A stretch of DNA of 64,000 nt, taken from Mytilus edulis. Lineage: Eukaryota; Mollusca; Bivalvia; Mytilida; Mytilidae. The stretch spans positions 72,590,178-72,654,177 of the forward strand of contig NC_092354.1 in the NCBI RefSeq assembly GCF_963676685.1. The letters run 5' to 3'. A model generated the notes under the pieces. It had not been told where the DNA came from and did not search any database. It worked only from the letters and a program-made list of their open reading frames with translations. The translations under genes were made by a program, and so were the position numbers. Position 1 is the first letter of the stretch; each line of letters starts with the position of its first letter. This document shows, one piece after another, positions 18,790 through 31,325 of the stretch.

Positions 18790-19385
18790 GTGTCATATAC
18801 TTATTTCGTTGTGTATATAAAATGTTAGTGGATAAGATGTATGCACGGAACAAATAGTGGTATACATATATGTAAATATGTTTATTGGACTATTTTGGAT
18901 TAAAAGATATAGTACAAGTGAACAGCCCGAGCTCCAATAGTGTTTATGTGTAAATAGTTCACATGTATAGGACAATACAATGTGATTGTTGGATTATTTT
19001 TTTTATTGGATAATGTGTACAGTGATTTAAAGTGAATCGTATTCGTTAGGTGATGTAAGTTTGTGAAATGTACCCGTTTACACGGGCCCCCCGTTTTCAC
19101 AGCTGACAAAGTTAACGCTAATTATTCCATGCTCAGTGCGAAAGGATCAAAGGAGGAAATGTATATATGTTTTGTGAAGTATAACGTTGAAATGCAGAAA
19201 TGCTAGGTATTTGGCACGGGGAAAATAAATTTCTTTGCGTTGGAATTTTTTTTATCCGTTTAAGTTAAATGTGATAAGTAGAAGATTAAGTTTATTTCTA
19301 GGAGAAAGCTCTAGTGCTCATAGTGTTCATATAGAAAGTCTGTTAAAAAAATAAAAGAAGATGCAGGAGCATCCCTCCGTCTTTT
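18790..19385 (+). other. 3' untranslated part of the retrotransposon
   Basis: About 600 bp of AT-rich sequence with no ORF of note lies between the TatD stop and the purine tract. A GGGCCCCCCG-type patch at about 19084-19094 is the only GC-rich part. Confidence 0.5.
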
Positions 19386-19399
19386 AAAAGGGGGGAGGG
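19386..19399 (+). promoter_or_regulatory. Polypurine tract
   Basis: AAAAGGGGGGAGGG directly abuts the TG of the 3' LTR at 19400, the expected position for plus-strand priming. Confidence 0.9.
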
Positions 19400-19636
19400 T
19401 GTGGTAAGGTTACGTAAGCTAGACATGACGAGTACGGACTGGGACGAGAGAACCAGAGAGTCCAATCGGAAGTGTGTGTGCGGAGTAATCTTCCTCGTGT
19501 AAAAGACAGTGCAGACGAGTGTCACAGATATATTGCAGAGACTATTTGAGAGCATTTAAGAGTGACAATACTTAAACCTACAATCTAAGCCTTGCCGATC
19601 ACAGCATAATTGGTAAGTTAGCTTAAATATACATCA
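19400..19636 (+). repeat. 3' LTR
   Basis: A 237-bp copy of 9353-9589 with no mismatch seen by eye. It is followed by CTTA, the target-site duplication. Confidence 0.95.
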
Positions 19637-19640
19637 CTTA

Positions 19641-20117
19641 ACTTATCTATAATAATCCAATACAGGTTATCTCCCTTCGTTTGTTAAAATAGATTTAATA
19701 CGGTCAAACAAAATTCGGTTGTGAAATTTTACTTCTTATTATCTACAGAATTAGGAAATACTTGAGATATATATATATATCATGTATGTATGGGACTTAA
19801 CGACTAAAAAGAAAATTATAAGACACGCAATGCATGTGTAATGGAGGGGGTCGGTGACGACAACTCCCGGGACGTGTAGTGGCCAGTACTTCGCCCCTAT
19901 TCGACCATCGGGATACCTGATATCAGATTATGACTGAACAACAGACAATGAATCAAACGAAACTATATGTTATCCACAAATGTACAATAATTGCATTAAA
20001 CAAAGTCGGATAAAACAGGAGTCAGAAAACTTTCTTAAAATGAAGTTCAAAAATAATGTAATTTCAAATGTAAAATGAAAAATAGAGTGTTCCCAGAGTT
20101 AGTCTTAAAAGTAAAGT
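19641..20117. other. Non-coding stretch
   Basis: AT-rich with a short TA microsatellite at about 19769-19782. No gene or clear repeat was recognised. Confidence 0.4.
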
Positions 20118-20120
20118 AAA

Positions 20121-20713
20121 GGAGTAGGTTCACTAAGACCCCTTTTTGACCCCAAAATATAGCAGTTTTAGAAAATTGTGAAAATGTAATCTTTAAGCTA
20201 TATTTTGGAAAGTAAAATGCTTCTGCTACATAAATATGAGCTGTTTTTGATGATAAAATGCACAAATATCGCGTTCTAGCATCATTAAGTCATACTAAAT
20301 TACTGAAATCTTCAAAATTGTAGCATTTTGGTCAATTTTTAGACGGTTTCCGTCTAAAATGAAAGTGGCCGCATTCGTGTTCATTCATAATATTGAAATG
20401 TAAGTTGTATTTGATGATAATACAAAACATATATAAAGGTTGAGGATGAACACGGATGCGGCCACATTCATTTTTGACAAAAAACATCTAAAAAGTGACG
20501 TTTTTTGGCATATTTGATAGATTTTTCTTATTTAAGCTTGAATCAGAGCGTTTTTAATGACTAAATCAGTTAAGCTCTTTCACATAAACTAATCGAATCA
20601 ATTGAAATAGACACTTTTAAAAAAGTGTTTAAAAAGTGTCCAAAAACTTTCGTTAGACATGTTAGATGAACCTGAAATTTGAGGCCAAAATCGGCCCTTA
20701 CCGGACCTACTCC
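20121..20713. mobile_element. Spy-like non-autonomous TIR element, copy 1
   Basis: 593 bp with termini GGAGTAGGTTCACTAAG and the reverse complement of GGAGTAGGTCCGGTAAG, flanked by AAA (20118-20120) and TTT (20714-20716) with no target duplication. It shares its interior with 33731-34311, including an internal inverted repeat around GTGGCCGCATTCGTGTTCAT / ATGAACACGGATGCGGCCAC. No transposase is encoded. Confidence 0.8.
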
Positions 20714-20716
20714 TTT

Positions 20717-22749
20717 GCTTCGCGTTGTGTTTTATAGTGGTAAAATTGCACCAAAACGGGGTGACTAACTCTGGCGACTTGCACCGAAGTGGTGGCTACA
20801 TGTAACTCAAGACTCGATTGGTACTAATTTTAGTTCCGGCGAGTATTTGGAGGCCATTTTAAACGATATCCTAAACTTGTCATTAATCATGAGAACTTTA
20901 ACAGAAAAGGTACTGAAGAAAAGTTGAATAAATGATTACTCTTAAAACATTATAAAAACATCAAAAGTTAAATACTAAATAGTTAAATAAATAATCCTTA
21001 CTTTTATCTTAAACTATATTTAAATCAAATCAAACCTAAAATAAACATTTAAATACTAAAAAATTAATCTGTCCAAATTAAGGGGAATTAACCTAGGCAC
21101 ATCAAGGCACATCTATTACACATGTATAGATTATTAAAATATATGTACAGTAATACTAAAACTAAAATGAAGGTAACAAATAGAGTAAAATCGTTTATAG
21201 GTAACATGTATAGTACAAACGCGCTCTCTAATTAAGAAGGGTGGTGGGTGGGCACTTACTATACTAACTTAAATAAGTAGTAGAGATAAGCCGCTGAAAA
21301 AGCTCACACTTTTGAGATTAAAAATGTATCCTATGGTTAGGTCGAGATAAAAAGGTGGGATTGTCTATATCTTAATGATTCTCAATAAACGAGGGACGAA
21401 AGATACCAGAGAGACATTTAAACTCCTAGATTGAAAAGTGGTGAGGGGTGGGGTGGGGGGGTCAATACCTTTATATGTTACCCTGTTTTACCCTTTTTCA
21501 ATTTGTTATTAGCTGTTATCTGAGATAGATTTAAACTGTTAACTGTTTTTAATCCACTGCGTTACATTTAAACTGTTTCAGCATTTTTGCATTGGTTATT
21601 AACTATTTTTGCCAAAATCATGGTGTTGTTTATAATTACATAATAACGGACCCCCTGTTGTCTTCCCACCCTAATCGAAATAGACTGACAACGCCATGGC
21701 TTAAAAAAAAGACAAACAGACAAATAAAATACAAGACATAAAAAAGAAAACTAAAGAGTCTGACTTAGCAACATGAACCCCAACAGCAACTGCATGGGGA
21801 CGACAGCATGTTCCTCGAAAGGGCAAGCAGATCCTGCTTCACATGAGACACCCACCGCCTTGCTCATGTTATTAAGGTTGCTTATAATCACTTAATTATT
21901 TTAGATCGGTCATATGTTCAGGACCGGCGATTATTTGCTGTATTTTGACGCGCTCACAGTTAGTTTTAGTAGGAGAACATTTGAAAATGTATTAATGGTG
22001 TGTCATGACTAGAAAAGCTATATATCCGTTCTATATACATGCTGTATATTACATTGTTTATCGTATTCGCCTTTCAATCTTTCGTGTGTTCTGTATTATG
22101 ACATTCAGGAAAATGATTGTAATACTAGGTAACCATCAGTGATGGTACAAACATGTATACATATAATTTTGTCAAACAATCTTCATGGCTAGATATTCAA
22201 TCTTTGTTCGACATAAACACTTCAGAAAGATTCATTTCTTTTTAAAGCTGAATTTACAGTTCAATTGGTAAACCTTTATGATGCATGCAGCCATTTATTT
22301 CTTTATACAGTCATCCGCCTATGGCATTGATGGCGTGCGGTAAACATTTGCGCTTAATCATTGAAGGCAAAACTGTTTCTGTTTCAAATGCATCGTGCAT
22401 GTTTATTTTTTGTCAGTAAAATCTAAAAGATTGGTAAAATCGTTTTGCGGGATAGCAGTGCTCTTCCTCTATGAACAATGCATTTTTAAAATCTGACTAC
22501 TAATTAACCAAACAAAGAAATTATTGTTTTATTATTATGTTGTGTATAACACACAATTTGTGTCGTATTATTTGAGTAATCTTATAAATGTAATGTGTCT
22601 CAAGGATGAAACACCCATCCATGGACTAATACAACAAATAGACGCAAAATAAACCAGAAACAAAAAGCACACAAGAAAGCTCGAAAAACTGAAAATTCAA
22701 GAAGTACGATGGGAAATTAAGCATGCCAACAAGTAATATAATTACATAT
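20717..22749. other. Non-coding stretch with a Penelope-type tail fragment
   Basis: No gene seen. At 21662-21845 (minus strand) 'gactgacaacgccatggct', 'caaacagacaaataaa' and 'ggcaagcagatcctgctt' match the 3' tail that follows the RT copy at 52913-53215, so this is a solo tail fragment. Confidence 0.45.
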
Positions 22750-23880
22750 AAGAAGTGAGCTATATACTGAAAGCAGCAGCAAAAACAACTTGCTCCTATA
22801 CTTACAGACCTATACCAACCATCACTGAACACCGGCGAAGTCCCGAAAGATTGGAGAGGTGCCCATGCAGTTCCTCTTTTAAAAAAAGACGAAAGACACT
22901 TAAATCCAATCTCAGACTTCCATTACATGCAAGGTCTACGAAAATATTGTATATAGAAACATCATGGACCACTTTGTCAGAAATAAAATACGTAATGATG
23001 CACAAGACGGATACCGCAAAAGGTGATCTTGCTTTTCTAAACTCATCATAGCCATCAACGACTTGGCATCTAATTAAATAGACTTTGCAAAAACACTCAT
23101 CCATCAAGGTACCACATCACCGCCTACTACACAAGTTGAAATTCTATGGCGTCCACCCCAAAACCAACCAAGCTGTCTTAATGCAAATAGTAGTACTCTC
23201 TGGTATACACCAAGAAACAGTTCTTTGACGATTACTGTTCCTGACCTAAATTAACCACACGTCAGAAACAGCATCTACTTTAAAGACCAAATTTTTCGCG
23301 GATGACAGCCTACTCTTTCGTTCCATCACCAAACAAACAGACAATGCAGTTCTTCAGAAAGACTTTTCAGCATTGGAAAACTTGGAAAACAAAAAGCAGA
23401 TGCGTGTCAATGCCAAATAATGCCTTGTCATTAGTACATGACTTGTATATCACCAAACAATTGACAAGTGAAACAAACAACATACAAACTACAGGGGCAT
23501 ACTCTGGACTTAGTTGTAACTAGCAAATACCTAGGAGTAACCATTCGCACTAAACCGAACCTGGGATAAACACAAAGATAATTCACTTGGCAAAAGTAAT
23601 ATAACTGTAGAACATATAGTGGTTTTACGCAGAAATCACAAAGACTGTACCAAACCTGTAAAGGCAGCTGCAAATGTTTCTATGGTAAGACCTACAGTGA
23701 CATATGCATGCACAGTAGGAGACCCAACAACTCAAAATAAGATTAATGCAATATAACAGATACAGAAAAGTGCAGCACGATTTGTAAACAACAACTATAC
23801 AGACTGAACACCTTGCTGTGTCACAAATTTTGTAAAAGCTCTAGATCTAAAATGGGAAAGCCTCAACGAACCGAGGAAAA
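22750..23880 (+). pseudogene. Decayed non-LTR (Jockey-like) reverse transcriptase
   Basis: Across broken frames the translation shows LAPILTDLYQPSLNTGEVPKDWRGAHAVPL, then KLKFYGV, the active-site-like FFADDSLLFRSI and LQKDFSALENLENKKQMRVN. These are RT fingers, palm (ADD) and the following helix of Jockey/CR1-type LINEs. Many stops and shifts make it inactive. The clade is uncertain. Confidence 0.65.
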
Positions 23881-24099
23881 CGAAATAATAGGTCTTATGG
23901 GAAACATATCAATCTAAATCAACGAGTTAAACATAGTATAAATTATACGCTTGGTAATCTCCTATCTATATTTAAAAACAATGGTAGGCATCAACTGTAA
24001 TTCGGGTCAAATACCCATTAGTAAATTACACGATATTTTCAAAGAGTGTGACACCATCTCTTTCTTCAGCCCACTGTATGAATATTCTCGTATAATTAC

Positions 24100-25910
24100 A
24101 GCTTTTTGCCACCATAGGCTGTTCCCAAATCTAAAGATCTTAAACGTTATTTTCTGAAAATTAAATATTTAGCAGAGATCTTGATTTTATCAACTTATCT
24201 ATTTAAATATATTAGCAGAGATATTGATTTAATCAACTTATCTAGTATATTTGATGACTCTTTCGTTCAAAACTTTATACCTCCCTATTTTGATAACATA
24301 GAACCACCTATAATTTAATACACATACAAAACAAAACAGCAGAAGTTTATTATTTTTAATTATACGTCGGTTACATCAGACGTGAATATAGATAATGATA
24401 CTCCCTTAACCTGAAACTGTGAATTGTCGAAGTTTAGATATATGTTCCAGTATGTCCATGTTATTACAAGGGACCTCAATATCGTCCAGGACAGAGAGGT
24501 TAAAAACTTTTGAAAAAAGGACCAAAATATCGTCGGCCATCTATAATAGATTAAAAAGAGTGTCATCAAATCACCAAAGATGCTCTTTCCTCGTTTTGTA
24601 AAAAAGTGATGTAAACGGGAAAAATCTGATAAAAAATCTATTGACTCTTATCTAAATAAATGTATGAATGTGGTAGATAAGAGAACATCACATTTTGAAA
24701 ATGATTTAGAAGTAAACAATAGAGTACATAATACATGTACACCTATTTCCAGAATAAGAAATAAGCTTCAAGAACTCTTTTCTAAGCGGTTAGTGTTTGT
24801 ACCGGCCGACAAAGCAGCCAACAATGTGGTGGTAAATACTACACGGACGTTCTTAAGATTGAAATTTAAATTCATCTACATTCAAGTCCATCCGCTCTAC
24901 AGAGAGTCATATATTTAACAAACATAGCACAAACACATCAAAGCTTAAGGCTTCTTCTGAACATTTGAAGGACCCTACTATGTATTGGCTACCTCAACTA
25001 CACAAAAAAAAATATTGTTTCATCTAGGCCTCTAGTAAGTGTTCTATAACTAATCAGTGCTTTTAACAAGTTCATTAACTTCTATTAAAGAGCTTATCAT
25101 AAACTATTGTAATAAAATATGTGAACATAGGGGTATAAACCATTTTTTGAGTGTAAAAAATCTTTGGATGTTTTAGATAAATTACGTACTTTTGATGGTC
25201 CTTTAGATTCTGTTGACAGTTTTGATTTATCTACTCTTTACACTACACTTCCACACTATCTTATTAAACAAAGGTTTTCCTATTCAATTAAATGGTCGTT
25301 TGGTAAAGCTGAATGCAAATATATTTGCTGCAACTCATTTAAAGCCTTCTTCTCTAATGAGAAAGGTAAATATGCTAGATATACTTACTGGAGGTGTGAC
25401 GAGATGATTGAAGCTAATAATTTTCTCCTTGATAATATCTATGTACGTTTCGGCAAAAAAGTTTATCGACAGGTTGTAGGTATCCCCATGGGCACTAAGT
25501 GTGCCCCTTTAATAGCAGACTTGTTTTTGTACTGTTACGAATCACAGTGTATGACTAAACCCAGTAAGGATCCGTCAAAATTGCATTTAATTGATAAATT
25601 CAACAACACTTACCGTTATCTTGATGGTATTTTGTCGTTAAAAAATCAAGAATTTTCTCAATATACTGCTAAAATTTACCCCTAGGAACTTACTTTAAAT
25701 AAATCAAATTTATACGGTAATAACTGTCCTTTCCTGAATTAAGATATTTCGATTTCAAACGGGAAACTCCACATTAAAATGTACGACAAATAAGACGATT
25801 TTTCGTTCCCTATTGTTAATTTTCCATTTTTAGATGGTGATGTTCCTTTAGCACCATCTTACGGTGTTTATATTTCGCAGCTCGTTCGCTATGCTCGTGT
25901 CTGTTGTGAC
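24100..25910 (+). pseudogene. Decayed Penelope-like reverse transcriptase copy
   Basis: Segments in order, in different frames: VFVPADKAANNVVV (about 24797), FDLSTLYTTLPHYLIKQRF (about 25225), VVGIPMGTKCAPLIADLFLY (about 25475), YRYLDG in place of YIDD (about 25615), and KMYDK*DDFSFPIVNFPFLDGDVPLAPSYGVYISQLVRYARV (to 25905). The same order is seen in the better copy at 51068-52912. It stops abruptly near 25905. The YLDG change and internal stops make it dead. Confidence 0.75.
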
Positions 25911-26859
25911 GTTTTTATTGAATATTGTTTTTATTGGTATAAATATTGATTTTGTTATCAGTAAGTTAAAAGCAAACTATACATAGACACATTTATTGAT
26001 ATCTACAATCTGTCGTTACCTGTAAATTGGCATTGCACAAGGTCATGTTTTTCTCTGACTGTTTATGACTTCTTTACAATAAATCCATTGGATATTTGAT
26101 GTGTACGGATTTATTTATAAGTTATTAGAGGCTTTGAACTAGCTGTCAGATATCTGCGAGTACTCTCAGTTCTGTTCCTAGTGTCTTATTGTTGTCGGGA
26201 TATACAAATACCCGGCCACGTCCAATTGTAATTTTTTTCCATCTGATGAGTTAAGCCTTTTTTAACTGATTTTTATAGTTCGTTCTTGTGTTATTTAAAA
26301 TAGGTATACCATAGAGAGACTAAAGTCTGTCTGAAAGCAGGCCGATTGCAAACGACGGCCTGGAAGAGTTGTTTGAACGCTTCTTGGACGTGCAGTGAAC
26401 ATGGCACTATCAATAAAGAAGTACAAAGGAGTCATGCCCGCATCAGGTGAGATATGTCAAGTCTAACAGGACATGACTCCGTAATTTCACACACTACACA
26501 ACCGCATCTAGCTGACCTGTGTTTATCATCGAATTGGAAAATTCTAGATGTCTACGTTAGTTTTAACGTAGAGTCGATTCTACAAACAATGCTGCACAAT
26601 ATTCTGATCTAAACAACAAAAAGAGGATGTGAAATGATTGCCAACAAGACAATACTCCACAAGAGACCAAATGACACCGTATGGTGACTTTGATGTACAT
26701 GATAATTTTCTAATACAAATGATTATCTTATCAATGAACCAAAAGTGTTTTCACGATAAACCGAATGATAGTTATTGTACTGGCGAATAAGTTCTATAGA
26801 ATATTAAGTCAAGTTGATACTCATTTGATATATTGTTATGATATTCTGAACCACATGTG
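25911..26859. other. Non-coding, retroelement tail debris
   Basis: Around 26230-26300 is 'ccatctgatgagttaagcc ... ctgatttttatagttcgttct', an abundant-looking tail sequence. At 26628-26680 (minus strand) lies 'gattgccaacaagacaatactccacaagagacc', related to the motif inside the 59515-59966 duplication. No gene. Confidence 0.35.
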
Positions 26860-26865
26860 TGCATC

Positions 26866-27042
26866 CACATGGATATATGTCTTTCTAAAGAAATACATTA
26901 CTAATATTATGAAATATTTGAAATGTATTACCTCACTGCCTTATCATATTATTCACATGGGTATATGTCTTTCTAAAGAAATACATTACTAGTATTATGA
27001 AATATTTGAAATGTATTACCTCACTGCCTTATCATATTATTT
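26866..27042 (+). repeat. Tandem duplication, ~89-bp unit, two copies
   Basis: 'cacatggatatatgtctttctaaagaaatacattac...cttatcatattatt' is repeated almost perfectly, starting at about 26868 and 26956. It is open in one frame by chance. Confidence 0.85.
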
Positions 27043-27095
27043 AAAATGAAAACATTCCTTTTAGTATAACTTGTTGATAAGGATGATGAAATTAT

Positions 27096-28443
27096 ATAAT
27101 AGTTAGTGAAAAACTGGTCATTATCGTGATATGGGTCATTTTCAAAAAATGTCGAATTTTCAGTACACCCATGCTAAACTTTTTATTTCTCATGGAATTT
27201 TCAGTTGTAATGGTTTAAATGAAAGCTTGTCGAATTTGTGATTCAGAACATTAAAAGTAAACACACCTTACATCTATTTTGATAAGAATTAAACTGCATT
27301 TATGTCCTATTTTGGGGTATGTGTGTGCGTACAGAGTCAGGAAAACACAATTCAAATGATTTTTGTCCAATTTTCTGATTGCCTTGATATCTGCAAAGGC
27401 GACTTTTAAGAACGTTAATTATTACTCTAACGAAAAATCGTAGCTTCTTTATCATTGTATGCAACATAATATTATCTACAAACTAAATTCAATCAGCGTA
27501 CGGGAGATCATGTCAATCCTGTTACCGCTACTTAAATCAGCCGTTAAATTATTCTCCCTATCAATTTTGAATCAGTCAGTGTTGATTTCAAAAGTGCAAA
27601 GTAATCTTTACTTTAAAAAGAAATTTCAAGACATTTAGTGAAAAAAATAGAGTGTACTTTTTTCATGTCTATGCTGTTACCAACAATTTTGATTAAGTAC
27701 ACCAACAGTATGCATGTAAAACGTGCAATAACGTGTTCGAAACCAAATTCACAATAGAAAACCATCATCACTTCACCAAAGGGAGTTACTGTAGTTATTT
27801 CACAACAGCAATCAAAAAAGAAATTTGGCTATCCTATTATGTCTATTCTGTTACTATGGTTGCTATGGTTACAATAACAGGATAGACAATTGTAGACAAA
27901 AACGTCGTTAATTTTTTTTTATCTTAACATAAAGGTGCAAAACGAATAAAATATTTTGTTGTTTGAACTCATCATAAGGTTATAACGTCTTTATCTTCCC
28001 AATTAAGCATTTGCAGGTGAAATACTGATATCGGTAACAGGATAGACAAAAAGGTAACAGGATAGACAAGCTTAACATTTTATCTAAACCTTAACAGGAT
28101 ACACAAAATATTGTACCACCGATCAAAAAATGTTTCAAGATATTCTTGTATGACATCATTAAGATTGCATCTTTTAATATGTTGTTCTGAAAGTACTGTT
28201 TGTTTTTATTTTCTTATGTAGACGGTTGTTTGAATAAGTAACTTTTAATCATTGTTTCAATTTCAAATTCAACATTGTTTTGAAAATGACCCATAAATGG
28301 ACTGCCTACAGGACAGTGGTAATGAATAAGAAAGCGATAATGACTTAATCGTAGGCGAGGTCATTATCGCTGTTGCACTCAAAACTACCGTCCTACGGCA
28401 GTCATGCATCAAGATTATGACCAGTTTTTCGATAACTATTATG
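27096..28443. mobile_element. Foldback-like element with long imperfect terminal inverted repeats
   Basis: The left end carries 'ataatagttagtgaaaaactggtcattatc' and 'atgggtcattttcaaa'. The right end carries the reverse complements (aagattatgaccagtttttcgataactattat; ttttgaaaatgaccca). The right arm holds an extra nested hairpin at 28300-28403. The interior has seven occurrences of a GGTAACAGGATAGACA-type motif, inverted about a centre near 27865. No ORF. Confidence 0.6.
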
Positions 28444-28445
28444 TG

Positions 28446-30420
28446 TATTTCATTGAAGAATCATGCTTTACAAAATTCTCATCATGCAATTCAAATTGTT
28501 CAAAGAAAACTCAACTTATTATCGATTTCTTTAGGAAAGAGTGAGGACCAATCATAGAGATAACAACAGAGCTCTGTCGTCATTAAAGTGTAATTTTTCA
28601 GTATGTAAGTACATATTATTGTTTTCTACCATTTTATATTTGATAATTAACGAATTGCGATTTCGTTTTATTAAAGTGACACCCCGCTAAAGACAGAAAC
28701 AACGCTCTACTGGACATTATCATGTGAAAGTCGATTAAGGTTTATGACCCCTTCTGTAGCCATTTTTGTACGATTTTTTCAAACTTCAATTGTATCAAAA
28801 CTACAGATATAACGAATAATAGAGATAGGCCATTTTGTACATACACCAAGGGGAAACTTGATGCATTATTATTTACTGTTTCATTTCATTTAATAGAAAA
28901 AGAGAACTTTGTGGGAAATAAACCAAGATTTTTATAGAAAATCCACAGCCTTTAATACAGAGATTTTTGTAATAAAATTTAAAACATAGATTACTCACTT
29001 GCTTTTCTATGATGTGCTAGTGTTTATTTTTTACAAAAAGTTGAAACCAACTTGTAAATTCCAAAATACCTCGTGCTAAAAAGCCTAAAAGGTGTACTTG
29101 ATTTGGTACATATTTTTATTTGTTTTAACCAATAACTACACTAATAAACTTGTTTTAAGAAAATCAATGCTAGCACTGCATGCAATAATCATATATCTAT
29201 TAGTCATGAAATTGCCAAATATGAGAGTACAAGGATAAGAGCTGTGGATTTTCTATAAAATTTCCATATGTTTAACATTGAATCAACACAAGGGTACATA
29301 ATCCTTAACGATCGGTTTTCGGGCATTTACTAAAGAATACTAAGAATGTCATTTGGCTACATGCTATCCAATAAGAGAAGCACATTCTTAACTGATATGA
29401 AATAATACATGTTACAGAAGTAAAACACATCTTAGATAAACCCTTGTCACACAATGTAATCATAGAACTTGCAGGGACAATCCAACTTAAGCTTGGAATT
29501 ACAATTATTAAGTTCTGTTTAAGCCTAACAATGACTGAGACAGTTTCCTCTTAGAAATTATTCCTCTCAACCTGTTTAACATAAGATTAGATAACTGTTG
29601 ACAATTCTGATGTAAATTACAAATGATTTATCGAATTGGTGATATTTTTGTTAGATAAGGCGTCGATTACCAGTTCGTCATTGTGTGATGGCTAATTATT
29701 TGATATATCTAATCAATATGTGTGTTGAAAAAGTAACATGGAAGTCGTTGCATATTGAGCAGGATCTAAATTGATTACCCTTCCGGAGTACTTTCAATCT
29801 TTGTAGGAGTTCGTGTTGCATAATCAATTTGTTTTTGTGTTCTTTGCACTGATGTTAGTGTTTTGATCGTGTTTTTTTTTCTAAGGCAGTTTGTCATCGA
29901 ATAATGTTTTTGAATATTCATGGTGTTCCTTACACATCCCTTTTCTGCCAATGATAGGACAATGAGACATGTTTAAAACAGTCTAATTATCTTATTTTGA
30001 CAGTATTTAAGACAAATTAGCTCATCTTAACTGAATATCGAAACTGTTCATTTTTTATACAAGATCTTATCAATCATTGCGCTCCTTTTATGTTTTTATG
30101 TCCTTTAGATATATCTTGTTGCGGTATTGAACGTTGATAACAATTTTTGTCACACTGTTACTTTTACTTATTGCGTTTGTAATTTTGGAGAAGTATACTT
30201 TAGCTGCTAATTTGTAGTTTGCAGCTGTAACACATATACTTTAGTGTATTATATGAGCAATTTTGTAGATATTTCTTTTTGGCATTAAACAAGATCATGT
30301 TTTTCTCTCAGTTTTATCGTGTGTTAAGTGCAGTCACTAATTTGTTATGAAAAACAACATAATTAAAATAACTCAGTTATGTGCTGTTTTTCTAATGGGA
30401 ACCATTAGAACCATTTTGAT
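28446..30420. other. Non-coding stretch
   Basis: AT-rich, without convincing exons. At 29746-29860 'gagcaggatct' then 'acccttccggag' and 'ggagttcgtgtt' match a degenerate solo copy of the Penelope-type tail found at 53010-53090. Confidence 0.4.
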
Positions 30421-31205
30421 ATTTTTATGCCCCATTTATGGGCATTATGTTTTCTGGTCTGTGCGTCCGTTCGTCCCGCTTCAGGTCAAAGTTTTAGATG
30501 AAGGCAGTTTTAGATGAAATTGAATTCCAATCAACTTGACACTTAGTAAACATGTTCCCTATGATATGATCTCTCTAATTTTAATGCCAAATTTGAGATT
30601 TTATTCCATTTTCACGGTCCACTGAACAAAGAAAATGATAGTGCGGATGGGGCATCCGTCTACTGTGGACCCATTCTTGTTTTATTATTAATTTAGATGT
30701 ATATTTTTCTTTGTTTTACCGATATTAGTTTCCAAGTCAGAAGTCGTGCAAAATGGCATTATGTATCGATTTATGTAAAATAAGAATGTGTCAAAAGTAC
30801 ACGGATGCCCCACTGGCACTATCATTTTCCATGTTAAATGAACCATGACATTAGGATAAAATATCTAATTTGGCATTAAAATTAGAAATATCATGCCATA
30901 GGGAACATGTGTGCTAAGTTTTAACTTGATTGGACCTCAACGTCATCAAAAACTACCTTGACCAAAAACTTTAATCTGAAACTCGCACTTTCATTTTCTA
31001 TTTTCAGTGGACCGTGCAATTGGGGTCAAAAGTCTAATTTGGCTTTAAATTGGAATGGTCATATCATAAACAACGTGTGTACTAAGTTGCAAGTTGATTG
31101 GACCTGAGCTTCATCAAAAACTACCTTGACCAAAAACTTAAACCTGAAGCGGGACAGACGGACGAACGAACGAACGCAAAAAACAGAAAACATAATGCCC
31201 CTCTA
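30421..31205. repeat. Inverted pair of a dispersed repeat
   Basis: 30421-30690 reads 'gccccatttatgggcattatgttttctgg...gtccgttcgtcccgcttcaggtcaaag' and ends 'ggggcatccgtctactgtg'. 30790-31205 holds the reverse complement twice in part ('gtacacggatgccccac', 'aaaactaccttgaccaaaaact', 'gacggacgaacgaacg'). It is non-coding. Confidence 0.65.
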
Positions 31206-31227
31206 CTATTGTCTTCAACTTTTTTGT

Positions 31228-31325
31228 TGTTTGGCTTTATGAATATTTTAATGAGTCTAATGTGGACGAAACGAACGTCTGGCGTACTGGATTATAATCC
31301 TGGTACCTTTGATAACTATTTATAG
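31228..31325 (+). repeat. Decayed hammerhead-retrozyme fragment
   Basis: The 3' half of the ribozyme core is visible (GGACGAAACG, ACGTCTGGCGTAC), followed by 'ggattataatcctggtacctttgataac', as in 50275-50332. The 5' half (CTGATGA) is lost. Confidence 0.6.

Larger units (their letters stand above)
9353..19636 (+). mobile_element. Complete Ty3/Gypsy-type LTR retrotransposon with PHD finger and TatD nuclease ORF
   Basis: The element is 10,284 bp, flanked by CTTA at 9349-9352 and 19637-19640 (target duplication). Its 237-bp LTRs start TG, end CA and appear identical. Order: 5' LTR, PBS-like site, ~590-bp leader, gag, -1 frameshift signal, pol in the Ty3/Gypsy order (PR-RT-RH-IN), C-terminal PHD finger, ORF3 with a C2H2-like finger, an in-frame UAA, a TatD nuclease domain, purine tract and 3' LTR. 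All main frames except the ORF3/ORF4 junction are open. Identical LTRs and intact frames indicate a very young and possibly active copy. The usual env position is taken by the ORF3/TatD pair; no signal peptide or membrane segment was seen there. Confidence 0.95.

Noticed and set aside
20121..20713. Helitron (no duplication on insertion)
   Set aside because: It has perfect terminal inverted repeats and AAA/TTT flanks; Helitrons lack TIRs and insert at AT.
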